Assembly (NCBI GenBank): GCA_016202875.1
Contig: JACQNX010000061.1
Span: 1 to 9,278 of the forward strand
Length of the DNA: 9,278 nucleotides
From: Candidatus Aenigmatarchaeota archaeon
Lineage (GTDB): Archaea > Aenigmatarchaeota > Aenigmatarchaeia > GW2011-AR5
Reading direction: 5' to 3'
A model generated the notes under the pieces. That model was not told the DNA's origin, did no database searches, and saw nothing but the letters and a program-made list of their open reading frames with translations. This document shows, piece by piece, positions 1-4,592 of the stretch; within the stretch, counting starts at the first letter, position 1, and each line of letters begins with the position of its first letter. Both the position numbers and the translations under genes were made by a program.

Positions 1-75
1 GCCGTTATCTCGTTCGTGCTGATATCCATAGGTCTGGCTTATGACGCATTCAAAGAAGCTAAGAAAATGAAGTAG
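1..75 (+). CDS. C-terminal end of a membrane protein (partial)
   Basis: An open frame enters from the left edge and ends at TAG 73-75, giving 24 residues. A hydrophobic stretch (VISFVLISIGLAY) is followed by a charged tail (DAFKEAKKMK), as in the last membrane helix of an integral membrane protein with a cytoplasmic basic end. Too little is present to name the family. The stop lies one base from the convergent stop of the rhodanese gene. This is a reading-frame inference from a short stretch; the frame is open and the composition is protein-like. Confidence 0.55.
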   Translation, partial: AVISFVLISIGLAYDAFKEAKKMK

Positions 76-76
76 A

Positions 77-406
77 TTAGTACCTCTTCATTTCTTTCTC
101 TATCTTCTCAGCCCACTCATCTATTCCGCCCTCCAAATTTTTTGCACGGAACCCTTGGCTGAGCAAAAAATTTGTGATCCAGAAACTCCTGTTTCCTGTG
201 TGGCAGTAGACAATTATTTCCTTGTCTTTTGGCAGTTCTGTGAATCTTGTCCTGACATCGCGCATAGGTATCTGAATATCATTGCTGATGGTGCATATAT
301 CCCGTTCCCACTGCTCCCTGACATCAAGCAGCACAATATCTTCTCCGCGTTTCTTTTTTGCTGCCAGCCCTTCTGCTGTAATTTCTGCGTCTTCATGACC
401 TTCCAT
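77..406 (-). CDS. Single-domain rhodanese-like protein (sulfurtransferase)
   Basis: Rhodanese domain of about 109 residues from the start chosen here. The motif LLDVREQWE lies near residues 26-34. The active-site loop is C68-H-T-G-N-R73-S, with the persulfide-forming cysteine first and the usual CxxxxR spacing, and LEGGIDEW follows near 91-98. Known members shuttle sulfane sulfur for thiolation, Fe-S or detoxification chemistry; the acceptor here is unknown. The frame is open upstream, with ATGs at 475, 430 and 406. I prefer 406 because a TATA-like element (429-436) lies about 25 bases before it, fitting a leaderless mRNA, and no start has a Shine-Dalgarno site. ATG 430 is a reasonable alternative; ATG 475 would overlap the divergent flavokinase gene. 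Domain assignment is firm, start is not. Confidence 0.85.
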   Translation of the reverse strand: MEGHEDAEITAEGLAAKKKRGEDIVLLDVREQWERDICTISNDIQIPMRDVRTRFTELPKDKEIIVYCHTGNRSFWITNFLLSQGFRAKNLEGGIDEWAEKIEKEMKRY

Positions 407-428
407 ATGTTGTCTATTGCTAAAATCC

Positions 429-436
429 ATATAAGC
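429..436. promoter_or_regulatory. Shared TATA-like element between divergent genes
   Basis: ATATAAGC on the plus strand reads GCTTATAT on the minus strand. Its centre is about 25 bases from both ATG 457 (plus, flavokinase) and ATG 406 (minus, rhodanese), the archaeal box A distance for leaderless transcripts in both directions. Inferred from spacing only. Confidence 0.3.
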
Positions 437-456
437 TTTTCTGTTGAGGTATTTGC

Positions 457-906
457 ATGTCTTCGTTGATAGCATTAGGAAAGATGAAAGAGTTCTCCGT
501 AAGGCACGGACACTATTACTCTGTGAAAGGTGTTGTAGAAAAGAGTGATGGTAGAGGCAAGTCCATCGGCTTCCCCACAGCCAACATAAAAGTTGTAGCT
601 AAGGAAATTCCATTCAAAGGTGTCTACGCTGTGGAAGTGAAAATAGATGACAAAATATACAATGGCGTTGCCAACATCGGCTATGCCCCAACATTCAATC
701 GCAAAGAATTCATGGCAGAAGTGCATATCTTTGACTTTTCTGCTGACTTGTATGGCAAAACGATAGAAATGTTCTTTATTGACTTCCTGCGCGAGGAGAA
801 GAAGTTTTGTTCTGTAGATGAGCTTGTAAATCAAATCAAACGAGATTGTGAAAGTGCAAGAAAAGCTCTGGAGCAAAGTATTTTGAATGCTCCCGACGGG
901 ATTTGA
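457..906 (+). CDS. Stand-alone riboflavin kinase of the bacterial/eukaryotic RibF (RFK) type
   Basis: 149 residues matching only the flavokinase half of bacterial RibF; the N-terminal FMN adenylyltransferase half is absent. Visible motifs are GRGKSIGFPTANI (nucleotide/metal-binding PTAN at 40-43), KGVYAV (54-59), GVANIGYAPTF (70-80), E88 in AEVHIFDF at the position of the catalytic Glu, and LYGKTIEMFFIDFLREEKKF (98 on). It should convert riboflavin and ATP to FMN. Most archaea instead use the unrelated CTP-dependent RibK, so this looks like an acquired or alternative enzyme. ATG 457 has GAGGT at 446-450; an in-frame ATG at 484 with AGGA just before it is an alternative. The last codons and the TGA lie inside the antisense tRNA-Glu T arm, so the C-terminus NAPDGI is tRNA-derived. 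Confidence 0.88.
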   Translation: MSSLIALGKMKEFSVRHGHYYSVKGVVEKSDGRGKSIGFPTANIKVVAKEIPFKGVYAVEVKIDDKIYNGVANIGYAPTFNRKEFMAEVHIFDFSADLYGKTIEMFFIDFLREEKKFCSVDELVNQIKRDCESARKALEQSILNAPDGI

Positions 907-914
907 ACCCGTGT

Positions 915-943
915 TTCCGCGGCTCGCAGTAAGTTGCAAGCCT
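915..943 (-). other. tRNA-Glu intron 4 (variable region, 45/46), 29 nt
   Basis: Textbook BHB: central helix CCGC (949-946) with GCGG (920-917), bulges GG|A and AA|A, and intron hairpin GGCTTGCA-ACTTAC-TGCGAGCC (8 bp). Its removal leaves a 4-nt variable loop, GGAC. Confidence 0.8.
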
Positions 944-951
944 CCGCGGCT

Positions 952-965
952 ATCTTCCTCACAGA
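952..965 (-). other. tRNA-Glu intron 3 (canonical 37/38), 14 nt
   Basis: BHB: central helix CTTT (971-968) with GAAG (957-954), bulges CG|T and AT|A. It lies exactly one base 3' of the TTC anticodon, the canonical archaeal intron site. It is very short, with almost no outer helix. Confidence 0.85.
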
Positions 966-982
966 CGAAAGGCCGCTATCCT

Positions 983-1016
983 ATCGGCGCAAGATGCACT
1001 TCGTGCATCATATGCT
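983..1016 (-). other. tRNA-Glu intron 2 (D loop, after 20b), 34 nt
   Basis: BHB: central helix CGGT (1022-1019) with GCCG (988-985), bulges CA|A and AT|A, and an intron hairpin GATGCAC-GAA-GTGCATC extended by GCA/TGC. Confidence 0.7.
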
Positions 1017-1024
1017 TGACCGGA

Positions 1025-1067
1025 TTTCCCCACCTGTTCGTTTTGGTATAGTTTTTTGAAAAGGTGC
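1025..1067 (-). other. tRNA-Glu intron 1 (D loop, 15/16), 43 nt
   Basis: The intron body forms a 9-bp hairpin CACCTTTTC/GAACAGGTG with one mismatch. The bulges would be AG|G and AA|T. The central helix (GTCT with GGGA) is weak: two wobbles, one Watson-Crick pair and one mismatch. The limits were chosen because they leave the archaeal tRNA-Glu-like D loop AGTCCGG. Confidence 0.6.
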
Positions 1068-1105
1068 CTAGACGACGGGAGCGTCTAAGGTAATCTTAAA
1101 TGAAG

Positions 1106-1117
1106 CTTTTTAAATAT
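1106..1117 (-). promoter_or_regulatory. TATA element of tRNA-Glu
   Basis: The minus-strand sequence CATATTTAAAAA is centred about 29 bases before the tRNA 5' end (1082), the expected archaeal box A distance for a start a few bases upstream of the tRNA. Confidence 0.5.
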
Positions 1118-1162
1118 GTTATAGGCAAGGGTCTCGTGAAAATTCAAGAGTATGAGTAAAAT

Positions 1163-1687
1163 TTATTCTTCCCCAACCCACGCATCTATAAAATTATCAA
1201 CCATCTGGTCAAGAAAGCTCTTTTTGTGCACAACAATGCATTTGATTATCATATCTTTGTCTTTGACCTCATAGAAGCGGAATCTGCCTTTTTTGCTGTA
1301 CTGGATGATGCCGTTGTTTTCCAGCGTCTTGAGATGCCCTGAGAGATTGGAAGGCTGAAGCCCTGTAGCTTCTGAGATATTTGTCGCATTCGCGTGTTTC
1401 TTCTGCAGCAAAAGTAGAACGATATGCCTGAGCTTTTCTTGCCTGAGAATGGAGAGCACATGCTTTTCTGCCTCAGAAAAAGCCTCCATGGCATTATAGT
1501 ACCGTGTGAACCGTCTGCTCTTTTCTGCCCTGATGAGGCCATTTTTATGCAGGAAATGCAGGTGGTAGTCTATGCTGCCGGTAGCAAGCCCCATCATTCT
1601 CTGGAGTTCTCTCATGTGGATGCCAGGATATCTGCATATTGTGTCGTAAATGTTCTTCCTGACCTCCAGCTCCAGAGGGTCGGGCAT
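1163..1687 (-). CDS. Transcription regulator with two tandem winged-helix domains
   Basis: 174 residues with two consecutive winged helix-turn-helix units. The first (about 5-67) includes GIHMRELQRMMGLATGSIDYH and a wing ending in RRFTRYYNA. The second (about 72-145) includes NATNISEATGLQPSNLSGHL and the wing SKKGRFRFYEV. The fold is of ArsR/MarR-like type; no metal-site cysteines are evident, and the ligand is unknown. A long C-terminal helix (about 146-174) may serve in dimerisation. ATG 1687 lies two bases after the stop of the upstream membrane protein gene, so the two form one transcription unit. This pairing suggests that the membrane protein senses or anchors something that controls the regulator. 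Target genes cannot be told from the sequence. Confidence 0.85.
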   Translation of the reverse strand: MPDPLELEVRKNIYDTICRYPGIHMRELQRMMGLATGSIDYHLHFLHKNGLIRAEKSRRFTRYYNAMEAFSEAEKHVLSILRQEKLRHIVLLLLQKKHANATNISEATGLQPSNLSGHLKTLENNGIIQYSKKGRFRFYEVKDKDMIIKCIVVHKKSFLDQMVDNFIDAWVGEE

Positions 1688-1689
1688 AT

Positions 1690-2142
1690 TTATCGCCTTG
1701 GCTTGCTTGGTTTGTAGTAGCGTGCGTAAACGAGCATTGCAAATGATAGCAGAATGAGCAAATCCAGGACTTTGCCCGCGTTGCTGGTGAATATGTACTC
1801 TGCAGGGAAGAAGTTCTCAAAGAGCTGCAGTATCTCGCTCAGCGCAAAAAAGAAGAATGCTATGGCGAGGATAAAAATCCTGTTATCCTTGCGTTTCTTG
1901 AATGCCAGCAATGAAATTGCAACAAGAAAGAATGCCGCAATAGTTGCAGCGAGCAGTATTATGTCAAATGCATTGAGCACCTGGTCTCTTCCTGCTATGG
2001 AAAAGACAAGTCCCTTGGAGCCAAACCCTTGCCATGCAAATAAGTATATCCCGGAAAATACTATGACAATAAGGTAAACAGCTATTATCATGAAGAACGT
2101 TGTCTCATTCCATTTCACCTTTTTGGTTTCTTTTTCTGCCAT
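1690..2142 (-). CDS. Four-helix membrane protein paired with the winged-helix regulator
   Basis: 150 residues. A charged N-terminus (MAEKETKKVKW) precedes four hydrophobic helices at roughly 14-36, 58-83, 89-110 and 124-142, and the end is basic (YYKPSKPRR). Short loops and an absence of catalytic motifs suggest a small sensor or anchor rather than a transporter. The N-terminal helix pattern recalls the membrane input modules that precede archaeal DNA-binding regulators. It is directly followed by the regulator gene with a 2-base gap. A TATA-like CTTAAAG (2179-2185) lies some 37-40 bases before ATG 2142. Family not recognised; the gene itself is convincing. Confidence 0.8.
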   Translation of the reverse strand: MAEKETKKVKWNETTFFMIIAVYLIVIVFSGIYLFAWQGFGSKGLVFSIAGRDQVLNAFDIILLAATIAAFFLVAISLLAFKKRKDNRIFILAIAFFFFALSEILQLFENFFPAEYIFTSNAGKVLDLLILLSFAMLVYARYYKPSKPRR

Positions 2143-2195
2143 GTCTTAATTCAACTCTTTTGTAATCTTGGTTTCAAACTTTAAGAATCATTAGT

Positions 2196-2357
2196 TCAGT
2201 CGTCAAGAAGCTGCAGTCCTTTTACATAGTCTTTTTTGACGTACACCACATCATCACAGTAACTGCAGCACAACTCAAGAAATCGTGGAGTCTCCATTCT
2301 TATTGTCATCTCTCTGCCGCAGCATTTTGGAATCTTTCCAATAAATCCCTTATTCAT
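2196..2357 (-). CDS. 53-residue zinc-ribbon-like protein
   Basis: Small ORF with a strong Shine-Dalgarno (AGGAGGTGG, 2362-2370) four bases before ATG 2357, ending in TGA at 2196. Cysteines sit in two knuckle-like groups: KCCG (C12, C13) and LCCSYC (C30, C31, C34), followed by a charged C-terminal half. The pattern is like a minimal zinc ribbon, although the first knuckle is CC rather than CxxC. Possible roles are nucleic-acid or protein binding; nothing in the sequence says which. It points the same way as the membrane/regulator pair but is separated from it by about 50 bases. Confidence 0.72.
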   Translation of the reverse strand: MNKGFIGKIPKCCGREMTIRMETPRFLELCCSYCDDVVYVKKDYVKGLQLLDD

Positions 2358-2361
2358 GCTA

Positions 2362-2370
2362 CCACCTCCT
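2362..2370 (-). promoter_or_regulatory. Strong Shine-Dalgarno of the 53-residue zinc-ribbon gene
   Basis: AGGAGGTGG, an extended match to the archaeal 16S 3' end. It is one of the few clear ribosome binding sites in a window where many genes look leaderless, and it fixes the start at ATG 2357. Confidence 0.65.
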
Positions 2371-2450
2371 ATGGTCTTCTTGCATATATAGCACCTGACA
2401 CAAATTTTGTTGTATGAAAACTAATGTCCTCCGCTATAATATCCTAACTG

Positions 2451-2526
2451 TTCTTTGGGATATGCAAAGACCTTTTCTTATTAATATTTTTCACGTTTTC
2501 TTTGGGGTTTGCAAAGACCTTTCTTT
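2451..2526. repeat. Two direct repeats with operator-like inverted half-sites
   Basis: Copies at 2451-2479 and 2498-2526, 47 bases apart. Each contains CTTTG-N7-CAAAG (2453-2469 and 2500-2516) followed by ACCTTT. The inverted half-sites on the same spacing suggest two sites for a dimeric DNA-binding protein upstream of the 53-residue zinc-ribbon gene and downstream of the 43-residue gene. An adjacent palindrome, CTTTCTT-TT-AAGAAAG (2519-2534), follows copy 2. Functional meaning is inferred. Confidence 0.5.
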
Positions 2527-2555
2527 TAAGAAAGGGATTTGCTGTCCTAGGCTGT

Positions 2556-2687
2556 TCAGTGCTGAACAATGAGAGGAATTCTTATTTTTTTAATAGGAAG
2601 ATGTTCATGGCAGAATGCTGCTACAATCTCATGACATCTGCTTGTCATTGATGTCCTTTCGCCGCATGCAATACATTTCATTTTCAT
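2556..2687 (-). CDS. 43-residue Cys/His-rich zinc-finger-like protein
   Basis: From ATG 2687 the protein has C5-I-A-C8-G, then C18-H19, C26-H27 and H29, enough ligands for one zinc site. It ends with a basic-hydrophobic tail (PIKKIRIPLIVQH). The frame is open to an ATG at 2738, but the TATA-like ATTATTAAAG (2708-2717) lies about 25 bases before 2687, so a leaderless start at 2687 is favoured; ATG 2681 is two codons further in. There is no recognisable Shine-Dalgarno. No family recognised; the cysteine spacing is the main reason to believe it is real. Confidence 0.5.
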   Translation of the reverse strand: MKMKCIACGERTSMTSRCHEIVAAFCHEHLPIKKIRIPLIVQH

Positions 2688-2707
2688 CACACTATACACA
2701 TGCTTTT

Positions 2708-2717
2708 CTTTAATAAT
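2708..2717 (-). promoter_or_regulatory. TATA element of the 43-residue gene
   Basis: ATTATTAAAG on the minus strand, centred about 25 bases before ATG 2687, the distance expected for a leaderless archaeal mRNA. Confidence 0.35.
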
Positions 2718-2851
2718 AGGTGTTTTGGTACAAAGCATGAAAATTAGTGCAAAAATTGAATTGGTATTTTTCCTGTTTTCTTGCGAGCATTTGTAGGAGA
2801 GAACAGCTTATCTCCGCAAATCTATTGCTTTAAGTTTCTTGTCTTGTATAG

Positions 2852-3028
2852 GTCACAAAAGAGCGAGAAAATAGATACTCACTAGCTTCGGTTGCGGATA
2901 GGGAACGCCGAGAGCAGGTGAGAAAATACGTAATGCTGTGGGAACTTGGCGTCCTAGTGCATAGACAACCTGGGGTCAGTCAATATACCTTTGACCTCAG
3001 CCGTGTCGTATCGAACATTCGCGGTTAG
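2852..3028 (+). pseudogene. Coding remnant with winged-helix-like C-terminus
   Basis: The gap between 2739 and 3044 has no complete gene. One plus-strand frame is open for 58 codons between TAG 2849-2851 and TAG 3026-3028 and reads like real protein: SVADRERREQVRKYVMLWEL, then GVLVHRQPGVSQYTFDLSRV. A helix followed by a hairpin of this kind resembles the end of a winged-helix domain. There is no ATG before codon 28 (2933), which would give only 31 residues, so the 5' part appears lost. It could also be a tiny intact protein from ATG 2933, with AGGTGAG upstream. No product can be named. Confidence 0.35.
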
Positions 3029-3044
3029 AACAGAATTTCTATTT

Positions 3045-3515
3045 TTATTCTTCGCCGAAGAAGTAGCCGTGCACCACTGCGAGGAATCCAAAAAACAGCG
3101 AGCCTGCAAACAGATAGGAGTTTCCAAATCCTGACACAAACACCGATGCAAATAGCATGATGAGCCCCATAAACATGTTCAGCGCATTATTGCCAACATG
3201 TCCCCCAATAGCCACAGCGCCTCCCATAAGAAGCAGCCATAATGACATGAGCCACCAGAGTGGCACAGGCACAACACCAACAGCAACAGCCAGCGTTGTT
3301 ATAAAGCCAAATACATTAAGCGCCATCCACATAGTCTCTGTGCCTTTCGGCATCTTTTTCATGGTTCTGCCAAGCAGGAAATTGGCCACAACTAGAATTA
3401 TTGCCAGTATCACCCATATCCATGCTTCTGCAAGTAATTTGTTTGCTAAAAGCCAGTGTGCTCCTGAGAATACAATAAGCATGATAATGCCCCAGACAAT
3501 GAGGGACGATTTCAT
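3045..3515 (-). CDS. Small integral membrane protein, about six helices
   Basis: 156 residues, almost all hydrophobic. Helices lie at roughly 4-23, 29-48, 62-81, 84-103, 110-129 and 132-152, with one basic loop (GRTMKKMPKGTE, about 49-60) and a short acidic end (FFGEE). There is no signal peptidase site, transport motif or catalytic residue pattern I can recognise. A TATA element (3538-3547) lies about 27 bases before ATG 3515, and no Shine-Dalgarno is present, so the mRNA is probably leaderless. The next gene upstream on the same strand (ending at 3598) is also a membrane protein, but the promoter between them argues for separate transcription. Confidence 0.75.
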   Translation of the reverse strand: MKSSLIVWGIIMLIVFSGAHWLLANKLLAEAWIWVILAIILVVANFLLGRTMKKMPKGTETMWMALNVFGFITTLAVAVGVVPVPLWWLMSLWLLLMGGAVAIGGHVGNNALNMFMGLIMLFASVFVSGFGNSYLFAGSLFFGFLAVVHGYFFGEE

Positions 3516-3537
3516 ATTGTTTATTTGTTGTCGCCAC

Positions 3538-3547
3538 TATTTAAAAT
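3538..3547 (-). promoter_or_regulatory. TATA element of the six-helix membrane protein gene
   Basis: ATTTTAAATA on the minus strand, centred about 27 bases before ATG 3515, consistent with a leaderless archaeal transcript. Confidence 0.5.
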
Positions 3548-3597
3548 TCATGCTGCTTAAAAATCAATTACTTGTGTGCTGTATAGAAATTACATGC

Positions 3598-3885
3598 CTA
3601 GCGCTTATTATTTTTCTTCTTTAATTCTGTCAGGCTTTTTTCTGCAATCTTCTGGCTCTTGATTATAATGAAAATTATGATAACAACAACAATAGTCACT
3701 ATTATTGCAGCCATGAATTTTGCTGTGATCGTTTCTCCTTTTGGTACCACTTGCTCTATAGCCGACTTCACAGCCTCATTCCAGAATAGTGCAAGCACAA
3801 AACCGAATGCAGAAATTATTGAAGTCAGCACAACAGTCCTCACACTCATGTACTGCTTTGCCTTCTCCTCAATGTCATCTGACAT
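3598..3885 (-). CDS. DUF5654-like small membrane protein
   Basis: 95 residues from ATG 3885. A short charged N-terminus (SDDIEEKAKQYMSVRTVVL) leads into a first helix with SAFGFVLALFWNEAVKSAI, a G/T-containing loop, a second helix rich in I/V (AAIIVTIVVVIIIFIII), and a Lys/Glu C-terminal coil. The helix-1 signature (S-A-F-G-x-V-x-A-L-x-W-N-x-A) and the two-helix layout match DUF5654, a family of small archaeal membrane proteins without an assigned function. A TTG three codons upstream (3894) is an alternative start. AAGGA (3896-3900) is well placed for the ATG. Confidence 0.75.
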   Translation of the reverse strand: MSDDIEEKAKQYMSVRTVVLTSIISAFGFVLALFWNEAVKSAIEQVVPKGETITAKFMAAIIVTIVVVIIIFIIIKSQKIAEKSLTELKKKNNKR

Positions 3886-3907
3886 ATGCTCCAATTCCTT
3901 TCCAGCT

Positions 3908-3916
3908 ATTTATGTA
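3908..3916 (+). promoter_or_regulatory. TATA element of tRNA-Val
   Basis: TTTATGTA (3909-3916) is centred about 26 bases before the tRNA 5' end. The same AT-rich stretch on the minus strand could serve the divergent DUF5654-like gene. Confidence 0.35.
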
Positions 3917-3960
3917 TTGTCTTTAAAATATTCAGCACGGGTCGGTGGTCTACCGGCATG

Positions 3961-3994
3961 TGATTGAAGCAGTTTTGCTATTTCAATCGGCCAA
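3961..3994 (+). other. tRNA-Val intron 1 (D stem, 23/24), 34 nt
   Basis: Hairpin GATTGAA (3962-3968)/TTCAATC (3982-3988). The central helix GGCA with GGCC has three of four pairs. Bulges are TG|T and AA|A. Splicing restores the D-stem strand TGAC. Confidence 0.7.
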
Positions 3995-4008
3995 ACGCTG
4001 CCCTTACA

Positions 4009-4051
4009 AGTACACTGCACCTTCGATGCATCGTACCCCGCTTTATAAGTA
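4009..4051 (+). other. tRNA-Val intron 2 (canonical 37/38), 43 nt
   Basis: Central helix CTTA (4003-4006) with TAAG (4046-4049), bulges CA|A and TA|A. The intron holds self-complementary GTAC and TGCA pairs rather than a long outer helix. Confidence 0.82.
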
Positions 4052-4099
4052 AGGCAGAAACAGGCAGTTCGATTCTGCCCCGACCCATTCTTGTCTCGC

Positions 4100-4564
4100 T
4101 TACGCCTCTACAGCAATGATCTCATGCTCTTTCATGTCTTCGCCTTTTTGGTCAAAATAAAATTTCCCCATGAACTTTTTGCCTGCGAGCATGAGAGGCA
4201 TCCAGACCCTGTCATCAGGCCACATCTGGCTGTAGGGGATTGCATCCAGCCCAAACCACTGCGGCTCAGCCTCCTCTGTATTGACAGGCTCGCCCTTGAA
4301 ATGTGTGGCCTTGAATATGTGCACCAGCCAGTCTGGTTTGTCTCTCTGTCCGAAATAAAATGCTACTGTGCCTGCGTGCTCAGGATTCAGCGGCATAATG
4401 CCTGTCTCTTCCACGAATTCCCTGACAGCCGCGCTCTTTGCTGTCTCGCCGTCTTCTATCTTTCCGCCTGGCCCATTGAACTTGCCCTCTCCTAAACCTG
4501 TCTTTTTTCTGATGAGAAGAATCTTCCCCTCTGTCACAATGTAGCACAAAGTTCCTTTGATCAT
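4100..4564 (-). CDS. MTH1-like Nudix hydrolase (oxidised purine nucleotide triphosphatase)
   Basis: 154 residues, close in length to human MTH1. The Nudix box is intact: G34-x5-E40-x7-R48-E49-F-V-E52-E53-T-G55-I. MTH1 recognition residues also appear: N30 in GKFNGPGG (MTH1 N33) and the run QMWPDD (W115, D117, D118; MTH1 W117, D119, D120), followed by WMPLML and KKFMGKFYFD as in MTH1. It probably hydrolyses 8-oxo-dGTP and similar oxidised nucleotides to monophosphates, cleaning the nucleotide pool. GAGGG about 7 bases before ATG 4564 is a plausible ribosome binding site. It lies 28 bases behind purS and is likely co-transcribed with it. Confidence 0.9.
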   Translation of the reverse strand: MIKGTLCYIVTEGKILLIRKKTGLGEGKFNGPGGKIEDGETAKSAAVREFVEETGIMPLNPEHAGTVAFYFGQRDKPDWLVHIFKATHFKGEPVNTEEAEPQWFGLDAIPYSQMWPDDRVWMPLMLAGKKFMGKFYFDQKGEDMKEHEIIAVEA

Positions 4565-4592
4565 ATCATTCCCTCATAAGAAAGATAGTGCT

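Larger units (their letters stand above)
888..1082 (-). tRNA. tRNA-Glu(TTC) with four predicted introns
   Basis: Acceptor strands GCTCCCG (1082-1076) and CGGGAGC (895-889) pair over 7 bp; the discriminator is A888 and CCA is not encoded. The T arm is ACGGG-TTCAAAT-CCCGT. Predicted exons are 1082-1068, 1024-1017, 982-966, 951-944 and 914-888 (15+8+17+8+27 = 75 nt). Removing four introns (43, 34, 14 and 29 nt) gives D arm GTCT-AGTCCGGTCAA-GGAT, A26, anticodon arm GCGGC-CTTTCGA-GCCGC and variable loop GGAC, all normal for tRNA-Glu. Introns 2-4 each fit a 4-bp central helix with two 3-nt bulges; intron 1 is less regular. The intron limits are my hand folding. The tRNA identity and the canonical 37/38 intron are the firmest parts. 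The 3' end overlaps the flavokinase stop codon on the other strand. Confidence 0.9.
3939..4087 (+). tRNA. tRNA-Val(TAC) with two predicted introns
   Basis: Acceptor GGGTCGG (3939-3945) pairs with CCGACCC (4080-4086); the discriminator is A4087 and CCA is not encoded. The T arm is GGCAG-TTCGATT-CTGCC (4063-4079). Predicted exons are 3939-3960, 3995-4008 and 4052-4087 (22+14+36 = 72 nt). The spliced molecule has D arm GTCT-ACCGGCA-TGAC, G26, anticodon arm CTGCC-CTTACAA-GGCAG and variable loop AAACA. One intron sits in the D stem (23/24) and one at the canonical 37/38. It lies tail to tail with the MTH1-like Nudix gene, 12 bases apart. Confidence 0.9.

Noticed and set aside
982..1070. A single D-loop intron of about 79 nt in tRNA-Glu
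   Set aside because: No BHB could be formed joining the two outer ends, and the result would lack a normal GG-containing D loop. Two introns keep the exon TCCGGTCA and give an archaeal-type D loop. It remains the main alternative.
1424..1820. Open frames overlapping the winged-helix and membrane protein genes in other frames
   Set aside because: Low-complexity shadow translations with no start signals or family motifs.
2519..2534. Palindrome CTTTCTT-TT-AAGAAAG as a transcription terminator
   Set aside because: It follows the 43-residue gene, but no T-run follows on the minus strand. More likely part of the repeat/operator region.
2852..3028. Structured non-coding RNA (RNase P, SRP or 5S type)
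   Set aside because: No conserved core motifs of these RNAs were found, and one frame reads as protein throughout.
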